DNA from: an uncultured Flaviramulus sp.
GTDB taxonomy: Bacteria > Bacteroidota > Bacteroidia > Flavobacteriales > Flavobacteriaceae
Length of the DNA stretch: 64,000 bases
Direction: 5' to 3'
Assembly (NCBI GenBank): GCA_947501105.1
Contig: CANMUP010000004.1
Span: forward strand, 310,001-374,000
Positions 45,989-54,704 of this stretch are shown here, one piece after another. Each line of letters begins with the position of its first letter. The stretch's first letter is position 1. The notes beneath the pieces are model-generated. The model was not told where the DNA came from, searched no databases, and saw only the letters and a list, made by a program, of their open reading frames with translations. Made by a program: the position numbers and the translations under genes.

Positions 45989-46026
45989 AATCCCAATTAC
46001 AATTTCATGTAATTGGGATTTTATTT
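45989..46026 (+). terminator. Rho-independent terminator after rpsU
   Basis: A 12-bp perfect inverted repeat AATCCCAATTAC / GTAATTGGGATT with an 8-nt loop, followed by TTATTTTT. Confidence 0.9.
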
Positions 46027-46062
46027 TTGTAAGCTTTTGTAACCTTATACAACAAAAGGGTT

Positions 46063-46686
46063 ATGATTTTAGTTTACTTTTTAATTGGAATATTAGCCTC
46101 TATACTAAGTGCTTTACCTCTTGGCGCTTCTAATATTGCTGTAATAAACACCACATTAAAACAGAATGCTAAACAAGCCTTTAAGATTGCTATAGCCGCA
46201 GGAATAGCCGAAGTTATTTTGTCATATTATGCCTTACATTGTAATATGGTAGTTAAAGATTTTTTTAATAATAATATGTGGGTGCAAATTTTCATAACTG
46301 CTTTATTATTAGCTATTGGTGTGTTTTTATTCTTTAAAAAAGAATCTAGAAATCAATCTAAAAAAAGAAAATTAACTCAATCAAAATACGCTACAGGATT
46401 TATACTTGGGCTATTAAATCCGCCTGTATTAATTTATTGGGTTCTCGTTTATGGATTTATAAACAACAATGATATAATGCTATCTCTAAAGTCATCATTC
46501 AGTGTACTGTTTTTGTTTTTTGCCGGGGTATACTTGGGCAAATTGCTAACACTTTATTTTTACAGCAGATTTAGTTTAATCATTAAGAACAAAACTCAAA
46601 ACATTACTTTGGTTGTTAATAAAGTTACTGGTGCTTTATTATTTATTATTGGAGTTGTTCAAGTAATTAATATATATACCTTTTAA
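46063..46686 (+). CDS. LysE-family small-molecule exporter
   Basis: A 207-residue membrane protein with about six helices. The N-terminal SALPLGASNIAVINTTLK and the internal GFILGLLNPPVLIYWV are the conserved G-x-x-N/P segments of the LysE/RhtB family, which exports amino acids or related molecules. An AAAGGG ribosome-binding site lies just before the start. It converges on the DUF2797 gene, and their stops overlap by 4 bp. Confidence 0.85.
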   Translation: MILVYFLIGILASILSALPLGASNIAVINTTLKQNAKQAFKIAIAAGIAEVILSYYALHCNMVVKDFFNNNMWVQIFITALLLAIGVFLFFKKESRNQSKKRKLTQSKYATGFILGLLNPPVLIYWVLVYGFINNNDIMLSLKSSFSVLFLFFAGVYLGKLLTLYFYSRFSLIIKNKTQNITLVVNKVTGALLFIIGVVQVINIYTF

Positions 46687-47477
46687 GTAATAGAAATATT
46701 AACCACCAAACCTTCGTTTGCTCGAACATTAAAAACAGTATTATCTTCAAAAATCAAGTATTGTCCTTTAATTCCAACAAGTTTTCCTGAATACTGTTGC
46801 TGCTTAATAATATTTAAGCTTTTGGGTTTTTCCGGGTATTTATAAACAGGGAATTCTAAGTTAGTTTCTGTATTACTTTCAATAAAATAATCTATTGCTT
46901 CATCTGGAATATATTGCTTTAGGCGATCTCTCCACTCTACTAAATTTTCATCTTCAATTTCATTTTTAAGCATCTTTCGCCAATTCGTTTTATCAGCCAC
47001 ATAACTTTTCAGTGCCACTTCAGTAATACCAGCGAGATAACGATTTGGCACCTCTACAATTTCAATAGCTTCATGAGCGCCTTGATCTATCCAGCGGGTG
47101 GGCACTTGTTGCTTTCTTGTAACTCCAACTTTCACATTACTAGAATTTGCCAAATACACAATATGAGGTTGTAATTGCACTCTTTTTTCAAACTCTAAAT
47201 CGCGATCTTCTTTACCTAAATGTGCTGTACTTAATTCAGGGCGCATAATCCAGTCTGCTGCCTGTGGCACATCATAAAAACATTGTTTATCAAAACCCTG
47301 CCTGTAAATAGGTTTATCTAATCCGCAGTTTAAACACTGGTACTTAACAAATTGCATGGAAATGGTTTTATTTAGCAACTGATTCATATTTAAAAAATCA
47401 TCTTCAAATACTAAAAAATATTGAATGGGTTGTAAAAACTCAGTTTCCATTTTTGTTAAAACGCCTTGGTAGTTCAT
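46683..47477 (-). CDS. DUF2797 domain protein
   Basis: A 264-residue cytosolic protein. A cysteine cluster (QCLNCGLDKPIYRQGF and a further C in DKQCFYD, about 56-77) suggests metal binding, followed by VYLANSSNVKVGVTRKQQ, TRWIDQGA and YLAGITEVALKSYVAD, which are the DUF2797 hallmarks. The segment KVGVTR...RWIDQGA resembles GIY-YIG-type folds. No biochemical role is established that I know of. A second possible start (METEF) lies 9 codons in. Confidence 0.85.
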   Translation of the reverse strand: MNYQGVLTKMETEFLQPIQYFLVFEDDFLNMNQLLNKTISMQFVKYQCLNCGLDKPIYRQGFDKQCFYDVPQAADWIMRPELSTAHLGKEDRDLEFEKRVQLQPHIVYLANSSNVKVGVTRKQQVPTRWIDQGAHEAIEIVEVPNRYLAGITEVALKSYVADKTNWRKMLKNEIEDENLVEWRDRLKQYIPDEAIDYFIESNTETNLEFPVYKYPEKPKSLNIIKQQQYSGKLVGIKGQYLIFEDNTVFNVRANEGLVVNISIT

Positions 47478-47520
47478 AAAAAAAAGTCTTATTTTTAAGA
47501 ACTTTAAAGATAAAATAAAT

Positions 47521-49035
47521 ATGCCAATTCCTTTAGTAAATTCTATTGCTTCTTGGTTTTTAAAAAAACGATTTCATCAAATAGAATTGTTTTTAAAATA
47601 CCCTAACGAAGTACAAAACGAATTACTTTTAAACCTTATAAACACGGCTAAAGAAACCGAGATTGGTAAGCAATACGATTTTACATCTATTACAGATTAC
47701 AAAACATTTGCTGAGCGTATCCCTATAAAAAATTACGAAGGTTGGCAAGATATAATAGAGCGTTCCCGAAGAGGCGAAACCAACATTTTTTGGCCAAGTC
47801 CTATAAAATGGTTTGCCAAATCTAGTGGTACAACCAATGCCAAAAGCAAATTTATCCCAGTTAGTTTGGAATCTTTGGAAGACTGTCATTATGCAGCCGG
47901 AAAAGATTTATTGTGCATGTATCTTAATAATAATGAAGATTCACAATTATTTACAGGAAAGAGTTTGCGCTTAGGCGGAAGCAAAGAATTATATAAAGAA
48001 AACGGCACTGTTTTTGGCGATTTATCGGCGATTCTAATTGATAATATGCCGTTTTGGGCAGAATTTAGTAGTACTCCAAGCAGTAAAGTGTCGCTAATGA
48101 GTGATTGGGAATATAAAATGCAGGCTATTGTTGACGAAACTATTAGTGAAAATGTTACCAGTTTAACTGGTGTTCCATCTTGGATGCTAGTTTTATTAAA
48201 TAATGTTCTAGAAACCACAGGCAAGCAAAATTTACACGATGTTTGGCCTAACTTAGAAGTGTATTTTCATGGTGGTGTAAGTTTTACGCCTTATGTAGAT
48301 CAGTACAAAAAAATACTACCTAAAAACAACTTTAAATATTACGAAATTTATAATGCCTCAGAAGGCTTTTTTGCTATTCAAGACCAAAATAATTCAAGTG
48401 AATTGTTATTAATGCTCGATTATGGTATTTTTTATGAATTCATTCCTATGAGCATTTATGCATCTTCAGAAGAGAAGGCAATTCCGCTAAGCGAAGTAAA
48501 ACTGAATCAAAATTATGCGGTTGTTATTACCACAAATGCAGGTTTGTGGCGTTATAAAATAGGAGATACTGTCCGGTTTACCTCATTAAGTCCGTACAGA
48601 ATAAAAGTTTCTGGAAGAACCAAACACCATATTAATGTTTTTGGTGAAGAGCTAATTATTGAAAATGCAGAAGATGCTTTAAAAAAAGTTTGCAAACGGA
48701 CAAAAGCAGAAATTGTAGATTACACTGCAGCACCAATTTTTATGAAAGATAAAGAGAAAGGTGCTCATGAATGGCTCATTGAATTTAAAACGCCTCCAGA
48801 AGACCTTAATTATTTTAATGAATTATTTGATAATGCCTTAAAATCTTTAAATTCTGATTACGAAGCAAAACGTTATAACAACTTAACACTTAATAAACCT
48901 AAAATACATATAGCTCGACAGCAATTATTTTATGACTGGTTGAAGCAAAACAATAAATTAGGCGGACAACATAAAATACCTAGACTCTCAAATACTAGAG
49001 ATTACATGGAAGATTTGTTAAGTTTAAATTCTTAA
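47521..49035 (+). CDS. GH3-family acyl-adenylate/amide synthetase
   Basis: A 504-residue protein of the GH3 family. Recognisable segments are IEWFAKSSGTTNAKSK-like WFAKSSGTTNAKSKFIPV (about 99-116, phosphate loop), SLTGVPSWMLVLL, YFHGGVSFTPY, YEIYNASEGFFAIQD and LWRYKIGDTVRFTS. Plant GH3 enzymes conjugate amino acids to acyl acids such as auxin via an acyl-adenylate. Bacterial members are common in Bacteroidota but their substrates are largely unknown. It is divergent from DUF2797. Confidence 0.92.
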   Translation: MPIPLVNSIASWFLKKRFHQIELFLKYPNEVQNELLLNLINTAKETEIGKQYDFTSITDYKTFAERIPIKNYEGWQDIIERSRRGETNIFWPSPIKWFAKSSGTTNAKSKFIPVSLESLEDCHYAAGKDLLCMYLNNNEDSQLFTGKSLRLGGSKELYKENGTVFGDLSAILIDNMPFWAEFSSTPSSKVSLMSDWEYKMQAIVDETISENVTSLTGVPSWMLVLLNNVLETTGKQNLHDVWPNLEVYFHGGVSFTPYVDQYKKILPKNNFKYYEIYNASEGFFAIQDQNNSSELLLMLDYGIFYEFIPMSIYASSEEKAIPLSEVKLNQNYAVVITTNAGLWRYKIGDTVRFTSLSPYRIKVSGRTKHHINVFGEELIIENAEDALKKVCKRTKAEIVDYTAAPIFMKDKEKGAHEWLIEFKTPPEDLNYFNELFDNALKSLNSDYEAKRYNNLTLNKPKIHIARQQLFYDWLKQNNKLGGQHKIPRLSNTRDYMEDLLSLNS

Positions 49036-49166
49036 TCTTTTAAAATCTAAAAGGCACTGGAAAACAATTACTTAACGAATTAAATTGCGATTGGTCTAGT
49101 AAATTTCATTTTATCTTAGGTTAACAAGTATTTTTGAGAACTAATTAATCCAAAATCCTCATTAAA

Positions 49167-50792
49167 ATGAAAGCTAGGTTATTCGTTATCATTTGCCTTA
49201 TCTCAAATTTTATATTTAGTCAAGGTCCTTCAAATCTTATTGCAGGAAACATTGACACTGCTACACCCACTTCAATACATACTAATAATTCTGCTTCATT
49301 AAATGAAATTGGACCCAACGGTTTTGAATTTGAACTTTTAGATGCTGGAGTCAATACTAAATACTCAGAAATTGGCACAGGTTTTTTTAGAAATAAACTA
49401 ATAATGGTTTCTTCTAAAAAACTTGGTGGATTTGCGAAAATTGATTTTAATACAAACGAAGCTTACAAAGAATTGTTTTGTTTAGATGTTGGTAAAAATG
49501 GAGCTTTAAGCAAACCTTTATTGTTTTCAAGAATATTAAATACCAATGACAGTGAAGATCAGCTTACGTTTTCGCCAGACGAAAAAACCGTTTATTTTAC
49601 ACGAAGTAGTAAAAAAAACTCGCTCGTATATAAATTATACAAAGCTACTCTTGAAGAAGGTTCTCATGGTAATTGGATAAACGAAGAGTTATTAGATATT
49701 AATAAAGCTAATGCCTCTATTGAAACTCCTTTTTTAAACAGAGAAGGCGATAAACTATATTTTGCATCAAATATGCCTGGATCAATTGGTGGTTATGATA
49801 TTTATGTATCAAACGTTAATGCTGATGGTTCTTTAGATACTCCTAAAAATTTAGGCCATTCAATAAATACAACTTCTGATGAAAAATATCCTTCACTATC
49901 TATAGACGAAAAGCACTTATACTTTTCTTCTAAAGGACATCAAAACATAGGCGGTTATGATCTTTTTACAAGTAGAATTCTTAATGATTCATATAAAGCA
50001 CCAAGAAACTTAGGAAATACAATTAATACAAGTTATGACGAAATCGCCTATTTTTTAGCCACAAAAAATAAAGGGTACGTATCATCAAACAAACCAAATG
50101 GTAAAGGTAGTTTTGATATTTACACGGCTGTAAACGACGAAATTATTCAATCTATAAAAGGTACCGCTGTTGATTTGGTAACAAAAATTAAGCTGCCTAA
50201 TACACTTATCATTCTTAAAGATGAAGACAACAATGAAGTAGCAAGACAAACAACTGATGAATCAGGTGCTTTTAATTTCAATGATGTTGTACCTTTCGAA
50301 TTATATACTTTAAGCACTCATAAGGATGGTTTTAAAGATGCTGATTTTGAATTTTTAGCAAACAGAAATTTTAATACAACATATAAAAAGAATTTAGAAC
50401 TAAATACTACCGAACCTGTAATTGCAAAAGTTGATGATGAATTAAGAATTGTATTAGAAAATATTTATTTCGATTTTGCAAAATATAGTATTAAAGAAGA
50501 ATCGACTATTTCTTTAAATAAGATTATAAAAGTGCTTAACGATAATCCTGAAATTTCATTAGCAATAAATGCCCATACGGATATTAGAGGTAATGATGCT
50601 TACAATTTAAAATTATCTAATAAAAGAGCTAAATCTGCATTACACTATTTAATTAAAAATGGTATTGCTAAAAATAGAATTACATCTCAAGGTTATGGTG
50701 AAACAAAACCATTAATTGACTGTAAAGCAAACGCGTGTTCAGATGAAGAGCATCAATCTAACCGACGTATTGAATTTGTTATTTTAGATTAA
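49167..50792 (+). CDS. Outer-membrane OmpA-family protein with PD40 repeats
   Basis: A 541-residue protein with signal peptide (about 1-19). Residues 125-330 hold PD40/WD40-like blades (LTFSPDEKTVYFTRSS, DKLYFASNMPGSIGGYDIY, KHLYFSSKGHQNIGGYDLF). A carboxypeptidase-regulatory-like domain follows at about 330-400, and an OmpA peptidoglycan-binding domain at about 430-541 (NAHTDIRGNDAYNLKLS, SQGYGETKPL). This architecture is common in Flavobacteriia and some members belong to gliding or T9SS machinery; nothing here ties it to that. Upstream, TATTTTTG at 49129-49136 is a plausible -7 element. Confidence 0.9.
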   Translation: MKARLFVIICLISNFIFSQGPSNLIAGNIDTATPTSIHTNNSASLNEIGPNGFEFELLDAGVNTKYSEIGTGFFRNKLIMVSSKKLGGFAKIDFNTNEAYKELFCLDVGKNGALSKPLLFSRILNTNDSEDQLTFSPDEKTVYFTRSSKKNSLVYKLYKATLEEGSHGNWINEELLDINKANASIETPFLNREGDKLYFASNMPGSIGGYDIYVSNVNADGSLDTPKNLGHSINTTSDEKYPSLSIDEKHLYFSSKGHQNIGGYDLFTSRILNDSYKAPRNLGNTINTSYDEIAYFLATKNKGYVSSNKPNGKGSFDIYTAVNDEIIQSIKGTAVDLVTKIKLPNTLIILKDEDNNEVARQTTDESGAFNFNDVVPFELYTLSTHKDGFKDADFEFLANRNFNTTYKKNLELNTTEPVIAKVDDELRIVLENIYFDFAKYSIKEESTISLNKIIKVLNDNPEISLAINAHTDIRGNDAYNLKLSNKRAKSALHYLIKNGIAKNRITSQGYGETKPLIDCKANACSDEEHQSNRRIEFVILD

Positions 50793-51028
50793 GAATACTA
50801 AATCGATTAAATGCAGGCTAAAAAAGTGTTTAAACGAGTATTTCGTCTAATCATCTAAAAGCTTGAAAAACACTTTGTAGGCTTTATAAATAAGTATACT
50901 TTTAAAAAGTATTAATTGCTAGACAACATAAACTCAACTAAATATTTTTAATACCCTCATTAAAAAAGTTGATATTTCTTAATAAAAAATTAATCATAGT
51001 GTCTATTATTAATTAACATCCATAAAAC

Positions 51029-51058
51029 AAAAACCACGCTAATTAGCGTGGTTTTTTT
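51029..51058. terminator. Bidirectional terminator between the OmpA and regulator genes
   Basis: The inverted repeat AAACCACGCT / AGCGTGGTTT with a short AATT centre is flanked by A-rich sequence on the left and seven T on the right, so it can stop transcripts from both sides. The rest of the gap 50793-51028 contains an AAAGTGTTT / AAACACTTT inverted pair with a wide loop and no gene. Confidence 0.85.
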
Positions 51059-51080
51059 ATACTTTTAAACATTTTTAAAA

Positions 51081-51950
51081 TCACATTTCTTTTAAACGGT
51101 TCATAAAATCATCTGGACTAAATAAATGAATCACTTTCTCTTTTTTTACAACATCATCAATATTTAAAATATTACCCGAAAAGAATAAAGGAACATTACC
51201 CTGAGTTAAAATATTATTTATTGTTGATTCAACCGAATTAAGCATGGGTGTTACAAACATGGTTAACATAACCTTTGGGTTTGTTGCTTTTAGAATAGGT
51301 TCAATATTTTTTATAGGCACATTTTGCCCAAGATAATATACTCTCCATCCAAGTTCTCTAGCAATATAATACGCTAATAACAATCCTGTTTCATGAAATT
51401 CATTTTCTGGCAAAAACATAACAATAGACGAAGCATCTTTTTTAGGGTATGGTAAGATGTCTATCGCAGAAAAAATCTTCTTCTTTATTAAGTTAGAAAC
51501 AAAATGCTCTTGAGCGGGCATTACTTTATCTAACCCCCAAAGCACCCCAACTTGATTTAAAAAAGGGTAAATAAGCTCTACTGTTGTGGCCAATAATCCT
51601 TTTTTTATAATTTGAGTTTTCAATATATCATTAAAAGCGACTTCATCTAAATCAAGCATGCTAATAATTAGAGCGCTTACCCCATCGTCTTTATTACTAT
51701 TTGGTAAACTATTGGTAATTGTATTAAAAATCTCATCATCAGACATTTTATCTATTTTAGAAATACGATAACCGTGTCTAGTTAAAACACCTATGTTTAA
51801 TAATTTTTTTAATTGAATATCAGAATAGTATCTAATATTTGTGTCTGTTCTTTCTGGTTCTAAAAAACTATATCTAGATTCCCACTTCCGCAAAGTGTGT
51901 GCTTTTATACCAGTTAAAGTAACTATTTGAGCCATTGTATATCTACTCAT
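51081..51950 (-). CDS. MerR-type regulator with B12-binding domain, CarH/LitR type
   Basis: A 289-residue regulator. The MerR winged helix spans about 1-70 (AQIVTLTGIKAHTLRKWESR). The following helical bundle contains W138-x9-E148-H149, the arrangement that in CarH covers the adenosyl face of adenosylcobalamin. The cobalamin-binding domain (about 172-289) has E-F-H186-E-T-G, matching the D/E-x-H-x-x-G motif whose histidine ligates cobalt. The residue after W138 is glycine, where T. thermophilus CarH has His132, the second cobalt ligand after light exposure. It is divergent from the FAS1/carotenoid genes, with repeated TGTCTAA sites between them, and is probably a light- or B12-responsive repressor of them and of itself. 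Confidence 0.9.
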   Translation of the reverse strand: MSRYTMAQIVTLTGIKAHTLRKWESRYSFLEPERTDTNIRYYSDIQLKKLLNIGVLTRHGYRISKIDKMSDDEIFNTITNSLPNSNKDDGVSALIISMLDLDEVAFNDILKTQIIKKGLLATTVELIYPFLNQVGVLWGLDKVMPAQEHFVSNLIKKKIFSAIDILPYPKKDASSIVMFLPENEFHETGLLLAYYIARELGWRVYYLGQNVPIKNIEPILKATNPKVMLTMFVTPMLNSVESTINNILTQGNVPLFFSGNILNIDDVVKKEKVIHLFSPDDFMNRLKEM

Positions 51951-51978
51951 GTCTAATTATGTCTAATTATTTATCAAA

Positions 51979-51986
51979 CAAAGTTA
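51979..51986 (-). promoter_or_regulatory. Possible -7 element of the regulator gene
   Basis: The minus strand reads TAACTTTG, matching TANNTTTG. The predicted start of transcription falls at about 51971, directly beside the tandem TGTCTAATTA repeats. No clear TTTG lies 19 bp upstream. Confidence 0.4.
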
Positions 51987-52049
51987 AACAAAAAATATTA
52001 AAAAAATAATATTGATGAAAATATTTTGTCTAACTTTTATTAAATGATC

Positions 52050-52080
52050 TTTGACAATTAAAAAATTTATTCTATATTTG
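52050..52080 (+). promoter_or_regulatory. Promoter of the FAS1 gene and perhaps the carotenoid operon
   Basis: TTTG at 52050-52053 and TATATTTG at 52073-52080 are separated by exactly 19 bp, a perfect match to the Bacteroidota housekeeping promoter. It lies between the third and fourth TGTCTAA motifs, so a bound repressor would block or bracket it. Confidence 0.8.
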
Positions 52081-52110
52081 TCGAAGTATTAATTAAAATA
52101 GTTAGACATT

Positions 52111-53139
52111 ATGAAAACAAAATCTCTTATTCTTACGCTTTTAAGTTTATCGTTACTATTTATTTCTTGTAGTAATGATGACGATGCCCCAATAGTTTTA
52201 CCAACTCCTAACATTGTTGAAGCTGCTCAAGCGACTCCAGACCTAAGTTCTTTGGTTGCTGCACTTATTCAAGCAGATGCTGGTTTGGTAGAACTTTTAC
52301 AAACCGATGGCCCCTTTACAGTTTTTGCTCCTACAAATCAAGCTTTTGCTGATTTACTAGACGCATTAGGTGATGACTATAACAGTTTAGATGATTTTGA
52401 TACAGCTGAAGAAAAAACGCTACTTGCAGATATTTTAAAATATCATGTAATAGCTGGAACTGCAGCAAAATCATCAGATTTGTCTGATGGACAAATAATT
52501 GAAACTGCTCAAGGCGAATCCATAACTATTAACTTAACTGGAGGCGTTTTTATTAAAGACGGAAGCGATACAGATGCAGAAGTAACAAATGCTAACGTCT
52601 CTACAAAGAATGGCATTGTACATATTATAAATAAGGTCATTTTACCTTCAAGCATTGTTAATAGTTTAAAACCAAATATTGTTGAGTTAGCTCAATCTGT
52701 ATCTGACTTAAGCTCTTTGGTTGCAGCGCTTATTCAAGCTGATGCTGGTTTGGTAGAACTATTACAAACCGATGGCCCTTTTACAGTCTTTGCTCCTACA
52801 AATCAAGCTTTTGCTGATTTATTGGACGCATTAGGTGATGAATATAACAGTTTAGCTGATTTTGATACAGCTGAAGAAAAAACGCTACTTGCAGATATTT
52901 TAAAATATCATGTAATCGCTGGAACTGCCGCTTACTCTACAGATTTATCTGATGGACAAATGATTGAAACTGCTTTAACAGGAGAATCTATTACCATAAG
53001 TTTAACTGGCGGTGTATTTGTCGATGATGCAACAGATATGGATGCAGAAGTTACAGGGGCAAATAATGCAGCTAAAAATGGTGTAGTGCATATTATAAAT
53101 AAGATTATTTTACCTCAACCAGTGGTTGATACATTATAA
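52111..53139 (+). CDS. Lipoprotein with two near-identical fasciclin (FAS1) domains
   Basis: A 342-residue protein with a lipoprotein signal (SLLFISCSNDDD; cysteine at about residue 20). Two FAS1 domains follow, at about 30-185 and 187-340, each with the FTVFAPTNQAFADLL and LKYHVIAGTA motifs. The two are very similar at DNA level over 225 bp (52246-52470 and 52711-52935), so the duplication is recent. FAS1 domains mediate adhesion or ligand binding; some bind hydrophobic ligands including carotenoids in other organisms. It shares the regulator's divergent promoter region and is followed by crtI, which suggests a role linked to light or pigment. Confidence 0.92.
   Translation: MKTKSLILTLLSLSLLFISCSNDDDAPIVLPTPNIVEAAQATPDLSSLVAALIQADAGLVELLQTDGPFTVFAPTNQAFADLLDALGDDYNSLDDFDTAEEKTLLADILKYHVIAGTAAKSSDLSDGQIIETAQGESITINLTGGVFIKDGSDTDAEVTNANVSTKNGIVHIINKVILPSSIVNSLKPNIVELAQSVSDLSSLVAALIQADAGLVELLQTDGPFTVFAPTNQAFADLLDALGDEYNSLADFDTAEEKTLLADILKYHVIAGTAAYSTDLSDGQMIETALTGESITISLTGGVFVDDATDMDAEVTGANNAAKNGVVHIINKIILPQPVVDTL
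52246..52470 (+). repeat. Internal repeat unit 1 of the FAS1 gene
   Basis: About 225 bp that recur with few differences 465 bp downstream at 52711-52935. Most differences are synonymous. The block codes for the core of each FAS1 domain, and homologous exchange between the copies could delete or add a domain. Confidence 0.85.
52711..52935 (+). repeat. Internal repeat unit 2 of the FAS1 gene
   Basis: Second copy of the 225-bp block starting at 52246, in the same frame and orientation, with a period of 465 bp (155 codons). Confidence 0.85.
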
Positions 53140-53180
53140 AATAATAAGTAGTTGGTTTGATTAAGTTTGTTTAGTTAGCA

Positions 53181-53219
53181 ATAAACCGGCAACTATAATA
53201 TATATTGTCGGTTTATTAA
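53181..53219 (+). terminator. Hairpin between the FAS1 gene and crtI
   Basis: An inverted repeat with arms AATAAACCGGCAA and TTGTCGGTTTATT (one mismatched pair) and an AT-rich loop lies 16 bp before the crtI start. It is followed by AAATTTTAAATT rather than a clean T run, so it may be a leaky terminator, an attenuator or an RNA processing site that lowers crt expression relative to the FAS1 gene. Confidence 0.5.
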
Positions 53220-53234
53220 ATTTTAAATTAAATA

Positions 53235-54704
53235 ATGTTAAAACATAAAATCGTTATAATTGGTTCTGGATTTTCGTCATTATCCGCCGCTTGTTATTTA
53301 TCAAAACAAGGCTATGATGTAACTGTTTTAGAAAAAAATAAAACTGTTGGAGGAAGAGCTAGACAATTAAAAAAAGATGGATTTACTTTTGATATAGGTC
53401 CAACTTTTTATTGGATGCCAGATGTTTTTGAACGTTTTTTTAACGATTTTAATCAATCTACAAATGACTATTATTCATTAAACAAGCTAAACCCAGCATA
53501 TCAAATTTATTTTGGTAAAAATGATTCCATTAGCATATCAGATAATTTTGAAGATATAAAGCAATCTTTTGAACAAATAGAAAAAGGAAGTGGCAAAAAA
53601 CTAGAAAAGTTTATTAATAAAGCTCAGATAAATTACAATTTAGCTATCAAAGATTTAGTCTATAAGCCTGGGGAACATATTTTTGAAATTATAAACCAAA
53701 AGACTTTTTTAAAACTATACGAGTTTATTTTAACTATAAAAAAGCAAGTTTCTAGCTATGTAAAAAACAAAAAACTCCAAAAAATATTAGAATTTCCGGT
53801 ATTATTTCTTGGTGCAAAACCAAGTAACACTCCTTCTTTTTACAACTTTATGAATTATGCCGATTTTAAATTAGGCACATGGCATCCGCAAGGTGGCATG
53901 TACGAAGTTGTAAAAGCTATGGACTCCCTAGCCAAAAGTTTAGGTGTTAATATAATAACGGACAGTAAAGTATATGAAATTGAAATTGAGAACAAAAGTG
54001 TTAAAGGTGTAAAAACAGACTCTGGATTTTACTCATGCGATATTTTATTAAGTGGCGCAGATTACCATCATACAGAATCATTACTTCCAAAACAGTTTAG
54101 ACAATACTCTAAATCTTATTGGGAAAGCAAAACTTTTGCACCTTCAGCGCTTTTATTTTATGTAGGTTTCAATAAAAAAATCAAAAATGTATCGCATCAC
54201 ACCCTTTTTTTTGATACCGATTTTGAGACGCACGCCAAAACAATTTACGACACTAAAACATGGACTAAAAAACCTTTGTTTTATGCAAGTTTCCCAAGTA
54301 TCACTGATGCTTCTGCTGCTCCTAAAAACAAAGAAGTTGGCATATTTTTAATACCTATAGCACCAGATTCTAAAGACACTCCTGAAATTAGAGAACATTA
54401 TTTCAATCAACTTATAGAACGCATAGAGTATATAACTGGAGATAGCATCAAAAACAATATTCTATTTAAAGAATCTTATTGTGTTCAAAATTTTAAAGAT
54501 GATTATAACTCCTACAAAGGCAATGCATACGGATTAGCGAATACTCTAACACAAACACATGTGCTAAGACCTAAACTAAAAAGCAAAAAAGTAGATAATT
54601 TATACTTCTGCGGACAACTTACTGTACCAGGACCAGGTGTGCCACCCTCATTAATATCTGGAAAAATAGTGAGTGATTTAATTTTAAAATATAATCGAAA
54701 ATGA
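53235..54704 (+). CDS. crtI: Phytoene desaturase
   Basis: A 489-residue FAD enzyme. The N-terminus has the dinucleotide-binding motif VIIGSGFSSLSAACYL with GGRARQL after it, and FDIGPTFYWMPDVF, typical of CrtI. The C-terminus carries YFCGQLTVPGPGVPPSLISG, the conserved FAD-binding tail of bacterial carotene desaturases. It converts phytoene to lycopene. It is the first gene of crtI-crtB-crtZ-crtY; its TGA overlaps the crtB ATG (ATGA). Confidence 0.93.
   Translation: MLKHKIVIIGSGFSSLSAACYLSKQGYDVTVLEKNKTVGGRARQLKKDGFTFDIGPTFYWMPDVFERFFNDFNQSTNDYYSLNKLNPAYQIYFGKNDSISISDNFEDIKQSFEQIEKGSGKKLEKFINKAQINYNLAIKDLVYKPGEHIFEIINQKTFLKLYEFILTIKKQVSSYVKNKKLQKILEFPVLFLGAKPSNTPSFYNFMNYADFKLGTWHPQGGMYEVVKAMDSLAKSLGVNIITDSKVYEIEIENKSVKGVKTDSGFYSCDILLSGADYHHTESLLPKQFRQYSKSYWESKTFAPSALLFYVGFNKKIKNVSHHTLFFDTDFETHAKTIYDTKTWTKKPLFYASFPSITDASAAPKNKEVGIFLIPIAPDSKDTPEIREHYFNQLIERIEYITGDSIKNNILFKESYCVQNFKDDYNSYKGNAYGLANTLTQTHVLRPKLKSKKVDNLYFCGQLTVPGPGVPPSLISGKIVSDLILKYNRK

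Larger units (their letters stand above)
51950..52108. promoter_or_regulatory. Probable operator: four TGTCTAA motifs
   Basis: A perfect tandem repeat TGTCTAATTA occupies 51950-51959 and 51960-51969, overlapping the regulator's own start codon. A third copy, TGTCTAACTT, is at 52027-52036, and a fourth in inverted orientation (GTTAGACA) is at 52101-52108, just before the FAS1 start. CarH-type repressors bind short direct repeats around their target promoters, so these fit an operator for the adjacent regulator, with autoregulation. Confidence 0.7.

Noticed and set aside
50821-50879. Terminator after the OmpA gene
   Set aside because: The AAAGTGTTT / AAACACTTT arms are separated by a wide loop without a good T tract; the stronger hairpin at 51029-51058 serves better.
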